Assembly: GCA_023663635.1 (NCBI GenBank)
Contig: JAMPHD010000008.1
Location: 49,411 to 113,410, forward strand
Direction: 5' to 3'
Length of the DNA stretch: 64,000 nucleotides
Source of the DNA: Acetatifactor muris
Lineage (GTDB): Bacteria; Bacillota; Clostridia; Lachnospirales; Lachnospiraceae
The notes under the pieces are model-generated. The model did not search any database. It saw nothing but the letters and a program-made list of their open reading frames with translations, and was not told the DNA's origin. How positions within the stretch are numbered: position 1 is the first letter of the stretch; each line of letters starts with the position of its first letter. The translations under genes and the position numbers were made by a program. Shown here one piece after another: positions 17,823 to 26,564 of this stretch.

Positions 17823-18862
17823 GAGGCGGGGAAAGGCTTTTTGATCTAATGGAAAATCTGCCGGATAATATGTTGGAAGAGGCTTGGGAAATAAAGAAGG
17901 CGCAAAGCGGTAAAATTAAGAAAGTTTTTATTAGGATAGCGGCAGTGGCTTGCCTGGCGATATTATTCATGACATTTGTTCCTGCGGGGCAGGCAATGGC
18001 AGCGCGGATTAGAGAAAGTATAGAGTATTTGTTGGAACGGTGGTTTCCGCCAAAGGAAATATCGGTTTATCCGGAGGGAGAGGAAGAAAATGTTACGCAT
18101 GAAATCTATGGTGATTTGCCGGAACAGTCAGAAAGCATACCGCAGGAACCGGGAAGTGTGACGGTTGCCGGTTTTGCCATTTACGTTGATCCGGAGCGGT
18201 TTGAAACGGTAGAGGAGGGAGAGGATTATTTAATCCGGGAAAAACGTTTCATTTATACAAGGGAGGATGCCATAAATGATATTCCGATGCTGTTAGAGGG
18301 GCTTTCTGATGAGGAGGCAGAGTATATGATTCAGGAACGAATGGAAGAGATGCAAGACTTCTACGACAGTATGCCTGGTTGTGAAATCCGTATCACTCAA
18401 ATACCGCAGGCTGTTTCGGAGGATGTAGCTGTGAAAATGCGGGAAGATTTTTTGGAAATGTATGAAAATGTGTCTGAAGTAACAAAATCCTCTCTGCCGG
18501 ATGGTCTGTATTTGTATGGAGATATGGGACTTCAGGCTGACAGCGAGGTGGTTGAAACTTATTTTGTGGATAATGGGTTGGGTGGGGTCTTTGTCATAAA
18601 AGCCCTCTACTACATGGAGGCCACGGAAGGAATGGGGGCAAGATTCCATACCATGATTGAATCATTTGAGGTTTTATTGCCGGAGGAAACGGGGGCAGTT
18701 GATATGAATGGTGATATTTATAATCTTTATACCGGCAGTATAATGACAACTCCCATTTTTTGTGTTATGATACGAAATAGAAAATCGAAACGGAACCGGA
18801 TGTCGGACCTTGTCGGGATGCCAAGGATAGACTTAGAGAGGAAAAGCGATGAAAACCTTTGA
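17819..18862 (+). CDS. Probable anti-sigma factor, single-pass membrane protein
   Basis: The ATG overlaps the sigma stop (ATGA), with GAGGAGGG about ten bases upstream; an ORF open from 17636 is only the shifted frame of the sigma gene. The 347-residue product has a short cytoplasmic N-terminus (residues 1-38), one membrane helix (about 39-60), and an acidic extracytoplasmic region of about 280 residues. That region has two related modules starting near GSVTVAGFAIYVDPE. The layout is that of ECF anti-sigma proteins in Clostridia. The basic C-terminal tail (RNRKSKRNR) is unusual for the outer face and could mark a late frameshift. Confidence 0.75.
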   Translation: MRGGERLFDLMENLPDNMLEEAWEIKKAQSGKIKKVFIRIAAVACLAILFMTFVPAGQAMAARIRESIEYLLERWFPPKEISVYPEGEEENVTHEIYGDLPEQSESIPQEPGSVTVAGFAIYVDPERFETVEEGEDYLIREKRFIYTREDAINDIPMLLEGLSDEEAEYMIQERMEEMQDFYDSMPGCEIRITQIPQAVSEDVAVKMREDFLEMYENVSEVTKSSLPDGLYLYGDMGLQADSEVVETYFVDNGLGGVFVIKALYYMEATEGMGARFHTMIESFEVLLPEETGAVDMNGDIYNLYTGSIMTTPIFCVMIRNRKSKRNRMSDLVGMPRIDLERKSDENL

Positions 18863-18983
18863 TCTGACGACTATGATGAATAGGGAACAGAATTGTGCCA
18901 CACTGCAGCATCTGCAGCGGCGCTTGGTTTTTACGCACCCGGGAAAGGTAAGGCGAGGTTGGAGACATCGGATTCGGCTATAG
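18849..18983 (+). CDS. Possible 44-residue leader peptide upstream of rtcB
   Basis: ATG 18849 follows an AGAGAGG site and overlaps the end of the preceding gene. The frame reads MKTFDLTTMMNREQNCATLQ and closes at TAG 18981. It lies in the 258-base leader of the RtcB gene, ahead of a terminator-like hairpin at 19054-19088. It might therefore be a leader ORF or simply chance. Coding potential cannot be judged from length alone. Confidence 0.3.
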   Translation: MKTFDLTTMMNREQNCATLQHLQRRLVFTHPGKVRRGWRHRIRL

Positions 18984-19053
18984 GCATGGGAGGACGCGAA
19001 CGGCATCGGAACATGCGGATCAGGTTGGGATGATAAGATGAATTGACACGGAG

Positions 19054-19088
19054 CACCGCTTATCTTGAGAGGGATAGGCGGTGTTTTT
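19054..19088 (+). terminator. Terminator-like hairpin in the rtcB leader (possible attenuator)
   Basis: ACCGCTTATC pairs with GATAGGCGGT (one G-U pair) around an eight-base loop and is followed by GTTTTTG. It sits 33 bases upstream of the rtcB ATG rather than after a gene end. Transcription reading in from the sigma/anti-sigma unit would meet it, so it is either a terminator for that unit or an attenuator of rtcB. Confidence 0.6.
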
Positions 19089-19120
19089 GCGTGAAAGAAG
19101 ATTCGGAAAGGAGAGAAGAC

Positions 19121-20224
19121 ATGTTTGAGATCAAAGGCAAAATGAACACGGCAATCTGTTATGCCACGGTGGTGGAGGATGAGGCCATAGAGCAGATCCG
19201 AAGAATGTGTGATTATGAGTTTACCAAAGGCAGCAGGATTCGTATCATGCCGGATGTACATGCGGGAAAGGGTTGCACCATAGGCACTACCATGACGATC
19301 GTGGACAAAGCCGTTCCTAATGTGGTGGGCGTGGATATCGGATGCGGCATGTACACGATGGAGTTGGGAAAGGAGGCCATTGACTTTGGGAAACTGGATG
19401 AGGCGGCGCATTTTATACCTTCGGGTATGAATACCTGGGAGGAATGTAAGGAGCGTTTTGATCTGGAGGCGCTGAGCTGCCACAGGAGTCTGAAGAGGGC
19501 TAACCGGCTGAAATGTAGTCTGGGCACTCTGGGAGGCGGCAATCATTTCATCGAGGTGGACGAGGCCTCCGATGGCACCAAATACCTGGTGATCCACAGC
19601 GGCAGCCGCAATTTGGGCAAACAGGTGGCGGAGTTCTATCAACAGTTGGCCGTGGATCTGCACAAGGGCTTTAAGCGGGAGACTGACATACCGGAGGATC
19701 TGTGTTATCTGTACGGAAGCTATCTGAAGGATTATCTGCATGATGTGGAGATCTGTCAGAAATTCGCCCGAAGAAATCGGGAAAAGATGGCGGAGATCAT
19801 TCTGGAGAGATGTGGTATGAGCGGCAGGAATGCTTTTCACACTATCCACAATTACATTGACACCAAGGAGAAGATTCTGCGCAAAGGCGCCATCGCTGCC
19901 CACAAGGGAGAGAAGGTTCTGATTCCCATCAATATGCGGGACGGAAGCGTGCTGGCGGTGGGAAAGGGTAATCCGGACTGGAATTATTCCGCGCCTCATG
20001 GCGCGGGCAGAGTGATGTCCCGCACGCAGGCAAGGAAGAATCTCAGCATGGAGGACTACAGGAAGACCATGCAGGGTGTGTACACCACTTCCGTGAACGC
20101 AAGTACCTTGGATGAGGCGCCCATGGCATACAAATCTTTGGATGATATCATCGACGTGATCAGGGAGTCGGTGGATGTCATGGATGTGATGAAACCGATT
20201 TATAATTTTAAGGCATCCGACTGA
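19121..20224 (+). CDS. rtcB: RtcB-family RNA ligase
   Basis: This is a GTP- and Mn-dependent ligase family that joins RNA 2',3'-cyclic phosphate or 3'-phosphate ends to 5'-hydroxyl ends in RNA repair. The 367-residue protein has the metal-binding VDIGCGM segment (about residues 72-78), GTLGGGNHFIEV (about 139-150), VIHSGSRNLG, and the guanylylation-site region APHGAGRVMSR near 290-300. AGGAG lies seven bases before ATG 19121. An open frame extends upstream to 19043 but runs through the terminator hairpin. No archease, RtcA or Ro-like gene is adjacent. Confidence 0.93.
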   Translation: MFEIKGKMNTAICYATVVEDEAIEQIRRMCDYEFTKGSRIRIMPDVHAGKGCTIGTTMTIVDKAVPNVVGVDIGCGMYTMELGKEAIDFGKLDEAAHFIPSGMNTWEECKERFDLEALSCHRSLKRANRLKCSLGTLGGGNHFIEVDEASDGTKYLVIHSGSRNLGKQVAEFYQQLAVDLHKGFKRETDIPEDLCYLYGSYLKDYLHDVEICQKFARRNREKMAEIILERCGMSGRNAFHTIHNYIDTKEKILRKGAIAAHKGEKVLIPINMRDGSVLAVGKGNPDWNYSAPHGAGRVMSRTQARKNLSMEDYRKTMQGVYTTSVNASTLDEAPMAYKSLDDIIDVIRESVDVMDVMKPIYNFKASD

Positions 20225-20268
20225 GGCGGTCTTGTCCCGGTTGGACGCAAAGGCAGGAGGGATGTAGA

Positions 20269-20508
20269 ATGATGCGGAATATCCCGTCCATAGACATGGT
20301 GAGGACAGGAGCCAACATAATGAGACTGCGTATCACTTCCGGTTTATCCGTGAGGGATCTGCAGGATATATTCGGATTTGCCACGCCACAGGCCATCTAC
20401 AAGTGGCAGCACGGAACGGCTATGCCCACCATTGACAATCTGGTGGCGCTGTCGGTGGTGTTCGGGGTATCCGTGGATGATATCTTGGTATTGATACCGA
20501 TGGAATAA
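20269..20508 (+). CDS. Small XRE-type helix-turn-helix protein
   Basis: A 79-residue protein that is nearly all one Cro/CI helix-turn-helix (ANIMRLRITSGLSVRDLQDI, then FATPQAIYKWQHGTAMPTID). It probably binds DNA as a dimer. GGAGGG precedes two adjacent ATG codons (20269 and 20272). It stands alone between rtcB and a truncated-looking membrane protein, so its targets are not evident. Confidence 0.85.
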   Translation: MMRNIPSIDMVRTGANIMRLRITSGLSVRDLQDIFGFATPQAIYKWQHGTAMPTIDNLVALSVVFGVSVDDILVLIPME

Positions 20509-20586
20509 TATGGTACGTTAGATATGGATATAACAAAATCTTACATATAACTCAATGTATTGAGCGGACGGAGGGTCTTGTTTCGC

Positions 20587-21087
20587 ATGGCAACGTCAAA
20601 GCATAATAAGCGCAAACGGATCGTGTGGGCGGTGCTTGTGCCCACACTGATCACAATAGGCCTTCTATTTTATATTGGGAGGATTGTGCTGCCGCAGATC
20701 TTCCCATTAGATTTCTCGCAGGATTACAGAACTGTGGAGGGAGTTGATGGGATTGTCTTTCGGGGATGGGATGGCCGGTGTTACCAGAGATGTTTTTGGG
20801 GATTGAGACCCGCCGGTGACGATCTGATGGCGGACTTGGGAAATACTCCTAAATCGGATGTCTCTGTTGAAATACTGCAAAGCCTGACCGATACGGATAA
20901 AAAGATCACTCAGTCTTTGTATTCTCCCGACGGGCGGTATATTTTGTATTGTGAGATAGAATATGGCTATTTCGGCTCCGGCGTGACGGACGACGAATAT
21001 TGTTATTACAGAGTGTACGACTTGGAAAGCGGCGAGATCACCACTGTTTACCAGGGGTATCGGCGGTGGTATGATCTGTCGTGGTAA
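20587..21087 (+). CDS. Membrane-anchored protein with a single propeller-like repeat
   Basis: ATG 20587 is preceded by GGAGGG at 11 bases; TTG codons at 20560 and 20578 are alternatives. The 166-residue product has a basic N-terminus and one membrane helix (about residues 13-33). The extracellular part contains one TolB/WD-like blade (SLYSPDGRYILYCEIEYG ... YYRVYDLESGEITTVY). Complete propellers have several such blades, so this may be a truncated relative that now ends shortly after the first blade. The function is unknown. Confidence 0.6.
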   Translation: MATSKHNKRKRIVWAVLVPTLITIGLLFYIGRIVLPQIFPLDFSQDYRTVEGVDGIVFRGWDGRCYQRCFWGLRPAGDDLMADLGNTPKSDVSVEILQSLTDTDKKITQSLYSPDGRYILYCEIEYGYFGSGVTDDEYCYYRVYDLESGEITTVYQGYRRWYDLSW

Positions 21088-21099
21088 AATTTTTGCAAC

Positions 21100-21145
21100 A
21101 ATGTATACATTTCCTATTGACATACTAGGATTAATGGAGTATGAT
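21100..21145 (+). promoter_or_regulatory. metY promoter with overlapping palindromes
   Basis: TTGACA (21117-21122) and TATGAT (21140-21145) are 17 bases apart, a near-consensus promoter. Between them CATACT (21121-21126) and AGTATG (21138-21143) form a perfect inverted repeat with an 11-base gap, and AATGTATACATT (21100-21111) is a perfect 12-bp palindrome just upstream. This fits a repressor site that blocks the promoter, as expected for a sulfur-responsive gene. The identity of the regulator is not shown by the sequence. Confidence 0.7.
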
Positions 21146-21213
21146 GGCATTATCAAATTTGAGCAAGGTATTGCAGCGATACGGATCATCAGATGGAAAG
21201 AGAGGACAGGATT

Positions 21214-22500
21214 ATGAGCGAGTATAAATTTGAGACACTTCAGTTGCATGTGGGACAGGAGGAGCCGGATCCGGCAACGGACGCGAGGGCCGTTCCGATC
21301 TATCAGACGACCTCCTATGTGTTCAAAAATTCAGCCCACGCCGCGGCCCGTTTCGGATTGGCTGATGCGGGTAATATCTATGGCAGACTGACCAATTCCA
21401 CGCAGGATGTATTGGAGAAACGGCTTGCGGCATTGGAGGGCGGTGTGGCAGCGTTGGCATTGGCATCCGGCGCGGCGGCGATTACATATACGATTCAGGC
21501 ATTGGCGGCGGACGGCGGCCATATCGTCTCCCAGAAGACCATCTATGGCGGCAGCTATAATCTGTTGGCGCATACTCTTCCCCATTATGGTATCAACGCA
21601 ACTTTTGTGGATGCGCATGATCTGAAAGAGGTGGAAAACGCCATTCAAGATAACACCCGGGCCATCTATCTGGAGACGTTGGGAAATCCCAACAGTGATA
21701 TTCCGGACATTGACGCCATAGCGGAGATCGCCCACAGGCATGGTCTGCCTCTGGTGATCGACAACACATTCGGCACACCTTATCTGATCCGTCCCATCGA
21801 GCATGGGGCAGACATTGTGGTACACTCTGCCACAAAGTTTATCGGGGGGCATGGCACGACTCTCGGCGGTGTGATCGTGGACTCGGGAAAATTTGATTGG
21901 AAGGCAAGCGGAAAATATCCCGCCATTGCGGAGGCCAATCCCAGTTATCACGGCGTATCTTTCGTGGACGCGGCAGGACCTGCGGCGTTTGTGACTTATA
22001 TCCGAGCTATTTTGCTACGCGATACCGGAGCGACTATCTCTCCGTTCAATGCCTTTCTGTTGCTGCAGGGTGTGGAGACCTTATCCCTTCGGTTGGAGCG
22101 TCATGCCGAGAATACGAAAAAGGTGGTGGAGTATCTGTCCGGACATCCGCAGGTGGAACATGTGAACCATCCGTCCCTGCCGAATCATCCGGATCATGCG
22201 CTGTATGAAAAATATTTCCCCAATGGCGGCGCATCCATCTTTACTTTCGAGATCAAGGGCGGGCAGGAGGAGGCCCACAAATTTATCGATAATTTGAAGA
22301 TATTCTCGCTGTTGGCCAACGTAGCGGATGTAAAGAGCCTGGTCATTCATCCCGCCACCACCACGCACTCGCAGTTGACGGAGGAGGAGTTGGCGGATCA
22401 GGGAATACGGCCCAACACGATCCGTCTCTCCATCGGCACGGAACATATTGATGATATCATCGCGGATTTGGAGCGCGGATTTGCGGCTGTGCGGGGCTGA
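21214..22500 (+). CDS. metY: O-acetylhomoserine sulfhydrylase (PLP enzyme)
   Basis: This enzyme forms homocysteine (or related thiols) from O-acetyl-L-homoserine and sulfide, feeding methionine synthesis. The 428-residue length and motifs fit MetY: YQTTSYVF near the start, [20 protein letters not shown], the Asp in [11 protein letters not shown], and the PLP lysine in [16 protein letters not shown] (about residue 209). The C-terminus ends in [17 protein letters not shown] lies seven bases before ATG 21214. A consensus promoter with operator-like repeats lies upstream. A terminator at 22537 ends the unit. Confidence 0.95.
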   Translation: MSEYKFETLQLHVGQEEPDPATDARAVPIYQTTSYVFKNSAHAAARFGLADAGNIYGRLTNSTQDVLEKRLAALEGGVAALALASGAAAITYTIQALAADGGHIVSQKTIYGGSYNLLAHTLPHYGINATFVDAHDLKEVENAIQDNTRAIYLETLGNPNSDIPDIDAIAEIAHRHGLPLVIDNTFGTPYLIRPIEHGADIVVHSATKFIGGHGTTLGGVIVDSGKFDWKASGKYPAIAEANPSYHGVSFVDAAGPAAFVTYIRAILLRDTGATISPFNAFLLLQGVETLSLRLERHAENTKKVVEYLSGHPQVEHVNHPSLPNHPDHALYEKYFPNGGASIFTFEIKGGQEEAHKFIDNLKIFSLLANVADVKSLVIHPATTTHSQLTEEELADQGIRPNTIRLSIGTEHIDDIIADLERGFAAVRG

Positions 22501-22526
22501 TTGGAACGCGCAATCATAAAATAGAA

Positions 22527-22555
22527 TTGTCAGGGACCCTCCCAACGGATATAAT
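22527..22555 (+). promoter_or_regulatory. Promoter of the anion permease, inside the metY terminator
   Basis: TTGTCA (22527-22532) and TATAAT (22550-22555) are 17 bases apart. The -10 box lies in the loop of the terminator hairpin 22537-22571. Transcription would start near 22562, leaving a leader of about 17 bases that lacks the 5' arm of the stem. Confidence 0.65.
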
Positions 22556-22575
22556 GAAATCTGTGGGAGGGTTTT
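22537..22575 (+). terminator. metY terminator whose 3' arm is the next gene's ribosome site
   Basis: CCCTCCCA (22537-22544) pairs perfectly with TGGGAGGG (22564-22571), followed by TTTT. The same GGGAGG is the Shine-Dalgarno sequence for ATG 22579. Read-through RNA from metY would fold and hide it, while RNA from the internal promoter would leave it free. Confidence 0.8.
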
Positions 22576-22578
22576 ACC

Positions 22579-23697
22579 ATGGACAGAGCAAAATCGGTGT
22601 TTTCTTTTTTCAAAAAAGAGGCGGTGCTGTGTATTTCCGCGGCACTTGCCCTGTTGTCGGCGTTTTGGGTGAAACCGGACGGTCAATATATTGAATATAT
22701 TAATTTCAGGGTGTTGGGACTGCTGTTCTCTCTGATGGTCGTGGTGGCAGGGCTGAAGAGTTCGGGTGTGTTTGACGTGATCGCGAGAAAACTGTCAATG
22801 AAATGCCGCAAGATGCGCTCTCTGGTATTGGTGTTGACGGGATTGTGCTTTGTCTCCTCCATGTTTATCACAAATGATGTGGCGCTGATCACATTTGTGC
22901 CCCTGACTATCAGTGTTCTGGTCATGGCGGGCGGGGAGGGGTATATCATCTACACGGTGATCCTGCAGACCGTTGCCGCCAACATGGGCAGTATGCTCAC
23001 GCCCATGGGCAATCCGCAAAATTTATTTTTGGCGGATCATTATGAGATGAGCATGGGAGAATTTTTTCGCACCACCGTGCCGGTATGTGCCGTCAGCGGG
23101 CTTTTGCTTTTATTGCTGATTCTGCCGGTGGGCAGGGAGGAGATATCCCCCGATGCGGGCAGACGGGAAGATTCGATTGACAGGAAACGGTTGGGCCTGT
23201 ATCTGGTGTTGGGTGTGCCGGCAATCCTGTCTGTCTTCAATGTGGTGCATTATTTGATTCTGACCGGACTTATCCTGTTGATAACGCTCCTCTTCGACAG
23301 GAAGGTGCTGACCAAGATTGATTGGCTTTTATTGTTGACCTTTGTGATGTTCTTTGTCTTTGTGGGAAATGTGGCGAGAATAGAGGAAGTCAGAATGTTT
23401 TTCGGGGAGATCACCCGGGGCAGGGAGCTGTTGGTGGGGGTGGCGGCCAGCCAGGTGATCAGCAATGTGCCTGCCGCCATGATGCTGAGCAATTTTACGG
23501 AAAACGGCAGGGAACTGCTGTTGGGAGTGGATATTGGCGGACTGGGTACGCCCATTGCCTCTCTTGCGAGTCTCATCAGTTATCGTCTGTACGCGGGCAG
23601 TGAGGGCAGCAGAAAAGGCAGATATATGATGGAATTTTTGCTGATCAATTTCGGGTTATTGGGAGTGCTTTTATGCATTTGGAGTTTTCTGATATAG
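22579..23697 (+). CDS. SLC13/ArsB-type anion permease
   Basis: The 372-residue integral membrane protein has about ten helices and resembles the ion-transporter superfamily that includes citrate, sulfate and arsenite permeases. Telling segments are FITNDVALITFVPLTISVL and ANMGSMLTPMGNPQNLFL, the paired re-entrant motifs of this family, and a second repeat containing ASQVISNVPAAMMLSNF. The substrate cannot be read from sequence. The position after metY hints at sulfate or another sulfur anion, but it has its own promoter. The start is supported by GGGAGGG seven bases upstream. Confidence 0.88.
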   Translation: MDRAKSVFSFFKKEAVLCISAALALLSAFWVKPDGQYIEYINFRVLGLLFSLMVVVAGLKSSGVFDVIARKLSMKCRKMRSLVLVLTGLCFVSSMFITNDVALITFVPLTISVLVMAGGEGYIIYTVILQTVAANMGSMLTPMGNPQNLFLADHYEMSMGEFFRTTVPVCAVSGLLLLLLILPVGREEISPDAGRREDSIDRKRLGLYLVLGVPAILSVFNVVHYLILTGLILLITLLFDRKVLTKIDWLLLLTFVMFFVFVGNVARIEEVRMFFGEITRGRELLVGVAASQVISNVPAAMMLSNFTENGRELLLGVDIGGLGTPIASLASLISYRLYAGSEGSRKGRYMMEFLLINFGLLGVLLCIWSFLI

Positions 23698-23709
23698 GTT
23701 TTCAAAAGA

Positions 23710-24036
23710 TTATTTCTTTCGCGCTTTCTTAGGCTTGGGAGCGGGTAATTCGTCACAGGTAGCTACGGTCAGCCGGGTCAGAAAGTCCCGATCATCCACA
23801 TCCTCCACGAGCAGATAGGGCTTTGCCTCCTGATAGGGCGGCACTTCTTCCAGTTGAGGCGCCATCTGTTTCCCTGCATTGGTGATCTTGATAAACAGCT
23901 GATCATCACATATCAGGGCAAATATTTTGCCGTTGCAGTACATACCATACTCTCCAAACATTTTTCGATAAGTGATGTCCCCCGCGTCTTTCAGTTGGTC
24001 CGCAATGTATTGCACAAATTCCGGTTTGGATGCCAT
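23710..24036 (-). CDS. TfoX/Sxy N-terminal domain protein
   Basis: The 108-residue protein is a stand-alone TfoX N-terminal domain (FVQYIADQLKDAG, YRKMFGEYGMYCNGKIFALI, LFIKITNAGKQ), related in fold to YjbR proteins. In gamma-proteobacteria TfoX regulates competence. In Clostridia these short forms have no established role. GGGAGGAA precedes the ATG at 24036; the frame is open further upstream but without a ribosome site. It is convergent with the permease, 12 bases apart, and ends in a lysine-rich tail. Confidence 0.88.
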   Translation of the reverse strand: MASKPEFVQYIADQLKDAGDITYRKMFGEYGMYCNGKIFALICDDQLFIKITNAGKQMAPQLEEVPPYQEAKPYLLVEDVDDRDFLTRLTVATCDELPAPKPKKARKK

Positions 24037-24170
24037 GCTCTGTTCCTCCCTTTTCAAGTGTGTCATATCAGTTAAACTCGCGAGCCCGCGCTTGCCTACA
24101 TCTTGATTATAACACAAAAAAGACTGTGGACAACAAAAATTATCAAAACGATTGCCTGATGTGCAGGTGA

Positions 24171-24329
24171 TCCTTCGCGGACACTCTCTACTGCGCTTAT
24201 GGGTATGATGAGTATTTTGGCGACATGGAAAAGCTGTTTATGGAACGCGCGGACAAAAGAATGTATGTTCGGAAATATTGCTTGCTTAAAAAACTGTTTA
24301 AGGGTATAATTAGGGAAAATCAGATATAG
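24171..24329 (+). pseudogene. C-terminal remnant of a GGDEF-type diguanylate cyclase gene
   Basis: In the frame ending at TAG 24327-24329 the translation reads YGYDEYFGDMEKLFMERADK followed by RMYVRK. This resembles the last helix and strand of GGDEF domains, which end in AD-x-RMY-x-x-K. A stop at 24168 blocks the frame upstream, and no catalytic domain precedes it. It is the left flank of the restriction-modification module and looks like what was left when that module was inserted. Confidence 0.5.
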
Positions 24330-24356
24330 ATTTTCTTGGAGCGATATGAATGGCAT

Positions 24357-25382
24357 ATGAGAAAGAAACAGTGTGAGATGCAGGACAAAGAGTGGACATT
24401 TATTGATTTATTTGCCGGAATTGGCGGGATGCGTATTGCCTTTGAACGTGTGGGTGGGCATTGCGTTTATTCCAATGAATGGAATAAGTATAGTCAACAG
24501 ACTTATTTTGCCAATTTTGGAGAACAGCCGGAAGGGGATATCACACAAGTGACGGCATCTTCTATACCGGATCATGACATTTTAGTGGCAGGATTTCCAT
24601 GCCAACCGTTTTCTATTGCCGGAGTTTCCAAAAAGAACAGCCTTGGCAGAGCAACCGGATTTGAGGATAAAACACAGGGGACGCTTTTTTTTGACGTTTG
24701 CCGTGTTCTCAAAGAGAAAAGACCTAAAGCCTTTATGTTGGAAAATGTGAAAAACTTATGCAGTCATGATAGAGGAAGAACCTTTAAGGTTATTTTAGAA
24801 TCCTTGGATGAGTTGAATTATAACGTGTTTTATGCTGTGTTGGATGGACAAATTTATGTTCCGCAGCATAGAGAGCGTATTTTGATCGTTGGTTTTGATC
24901 GTGAAAGATATGGTGCGGATATCAGCTTTGATTTTGATCTGACACCTAAGATGCCCAAACCCGCCATGCGCGATATTTTGGAGGAAAGTGTGGATGAAAA
25001 GTATACTTTATCAGATAAGCTATGGACATATTTGCAGAATTATGCAGCAAAACACAAGGCTGCAGGCAATGGATTCGGGTATGGAATTGCTCCAATGCAG
25101 GGTGTATCCAGAACAATCAGTGCAAGATATTATAAAGACGGTTCAGAAATATTAATTGAACAGTCAGGGAAAAATCCGCGAAGATTAACACCGCGTGAGT
25201 GCGCAAGGCTGCAAGGATTTCCGGATGATTTTAAAATTCCGGTATCTGATACACAGGCATATAAACAATTTGGTAATTCGGTCGTAGTTCCATTAATGGA
25301 AAATGTGGCTAAACTGATAACAAAGAAAATAGAAGAATTAGATAACACAAATATAAAAAATTTGCAGGAGATGGCAATTTAG
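24357..25382 (+). CDS. DNA (cytosine-5) methyltransferase
   Basis: A type II modification methylase that transfers a methyl group from SAM to C5 of cytosine. Motifs appear in order: I FAGIGGMR (about residue 19), IV GFPCQPFS with catalytic Cys near 82, VI ENVKN, VIII QHRERILIVGF, IX near RRLTPRECARLQGFP, and X QFGNSVVVPL. The variable region between VIII and IX is short. The product is about 341 residues. The start is uncertain among ATG 24357, ATG 24378 and a TTG at 24336, none with a strong ribosome site. The next gene starts at its stop codon and encodes an EcoRII-like endonuclease, so the methylase probably protects a CCWGG-type site. Confidence 0.93.
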   Translation: MRKKQCEMQDKEWTFIDLFAGIGGMRIAFERVGGHCVYSNEWNKYSQQTYFANFGEQPEGDITQVTASSIPDHDILVAGFPCQPFSIAGVSKKNSLGRATGFEDKTQGTLFFDVCRVLKEKRPKAFMLENVKNLCSHDRGRTFKVILESLDELNYNVFYAVLDGQIYVPQHRERILIVGFDRERYGADISFDFDLTPKMPKPAMRDILEESVDEKYTLSDKLWTYLQNYAAKHKAAGNGFGYGIAPMQGVSRTISARYYKDGSEILIEQSGKNPRRLTPRECARLQGFPDDFKIPVSDTQAYKQFGNSVVVPLMENVAKLITKKIEELDNTNIKNLQEMAI

Positions 25383-26564
25383 ATGATGGTCGGATATGCA
25401 GAAAAGGCGATACAATCAGTTCTGAGCAGTGAAAAAGGATTTTGTAAGTTTCTTTCCGCAAATGATACCGGAGCAACAGGAGGTCATCAGTCGGGAATCT
25501 TAATTTCAAAATCTGCGGTAAAAATGATGTTTAATGAACGGGAGCTTGCTCAGTCGGGAATTCCTAAGCGGACAGTTAAGATTACATGGCAAGATGATTT
25601 TGAAACTGAGAGTTGCTTTACATATTATGAAAGTAAGAATGAATTACGAATCACACGTTTTGGAAGAGATTTTGCCTTTTTAAGACCGGAGCAGACAGGA
25701 GCTTTGTTCGTCTTTACAAAACAAACAGAGGTGGATTATAGAGGATATTTTCTGGAAACAGATGAAGAGATAGAAGAATTTTTGGATTCATTTGGTATCA
25801 GTCCGACAGAGACAAATCGCCTTATTGAAGTGGAAAATATTTTTCCGGAGACACAGGAAAAGTTGGCGATACAAGAATTTATTGATAGTCTCGAATCGGA
25901 TTTTCCGACATCTGACATAATGTCAGCGGCTGCCAGAGCCATTGAAGAGAAAGTATATGATCACCGGGAATATATTTTAACGGATCCTGATAAGAAAATA
26001 ATCGATTGGACTAATATGGAATATACACTCTTCCGGACATTGGAACACGCAAGATATGGTGAGATGATCGCACAGGGTTTTCAATCTGTAGACGAATTTG
26101 TCAGAGTTGCCAATGCAGTATCAAATCGAAGGAAAAGTCGTGCGGGGAAAAGTCTGGAGCATCACTTGGCAGCTATATTCGATCGAAACGGAATTGAGTA
26201 TTCGGCGCAGAAAGTAACGGAAGGAAATAAGAAACCCGATTTTTTGTTTCCTTCCCAAGCGGCATATCATGATCGTGGTTTTTCAACGGATCGTATAATA
26301 TCCCTGGCTGCAAAAACAACCTGTAAAGACCGATGGAGGCAGGTATTAAATGAGGCAGATCGATTAAGAGATAAACCTAAATATCTCTGTACGCTTCAAC
26401 AAGGGATATCAAAGGCGCAGATGGACGAGATGCAGAATGAAAATGTAATCTTAGTTGTACCCAAACCATATATAACTGCGTATCCCAAAGAATGCAGGGA
26501 CAGAATATGGACTTTATTGCGTTTCGTACAATATGTAAAAATGTTGGAAGGGAAGAGTTTATAA
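25383..26564 (+). CDS. EcoRII-like type II restriction endonuclease
   Basis: The 393-residue length matches EcoRII. The N-terminal 160 residues contain the effector-like domain (SANDTGATGGHQSGILISKS). The C-terminal domain carries the endonuclease core: Glu in RAGKSLEHHL, Asp in KKPDFLFPS (about residue 285) and Lys in LAAKTTCKDRW (about 305). EcoRII-type enzymes recognise CCWGG and are activated by a second site. The start immediately follows the methylase stop, suggesting coupled expression. The module has lower GC than its flanks, consistent with transfer. Actual specificity is inferred, not shown. Confidence 0.9.
   Translation: MMVGYAEKAIQSVLSSEKGFCKFLSANDTGATGGHQSGILISKSAVKMMFNERELAQSGIPKRTVKITWQDDFETESCFTYYESKNELRITRFGRDFAFLRPEQTGALFVFTKQTEVDYRGYFLETDEEIEEFLDSFGISPTETNRLIEVENIFPETQEKLAIQEFIDSLESDFPTSDIMSAAARAIEEKVYDHREYILTDPDKKIIDWTNMEYTLFRTLEHARYGEMIAQGFQSVDEFVRVANAVSNRRKSRAGKSLEHHLAAIFDRNGIEYSAQKVTEGNKKPDFLFPSQAAYHDRGFSTDRIISLAAKTTCKDRWRQVLNEADRLRDKPKYLCTLQQGISKAQMDEMQNENVILVVPKPYITAYPKECRDRIWTLLRFVQYVKMLEGKSL

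Noticed and set aside
18833..19999. 388-codon minus-strand ORF
   Set aside because: Antisense to rtcB, which has clear ligase motifs.
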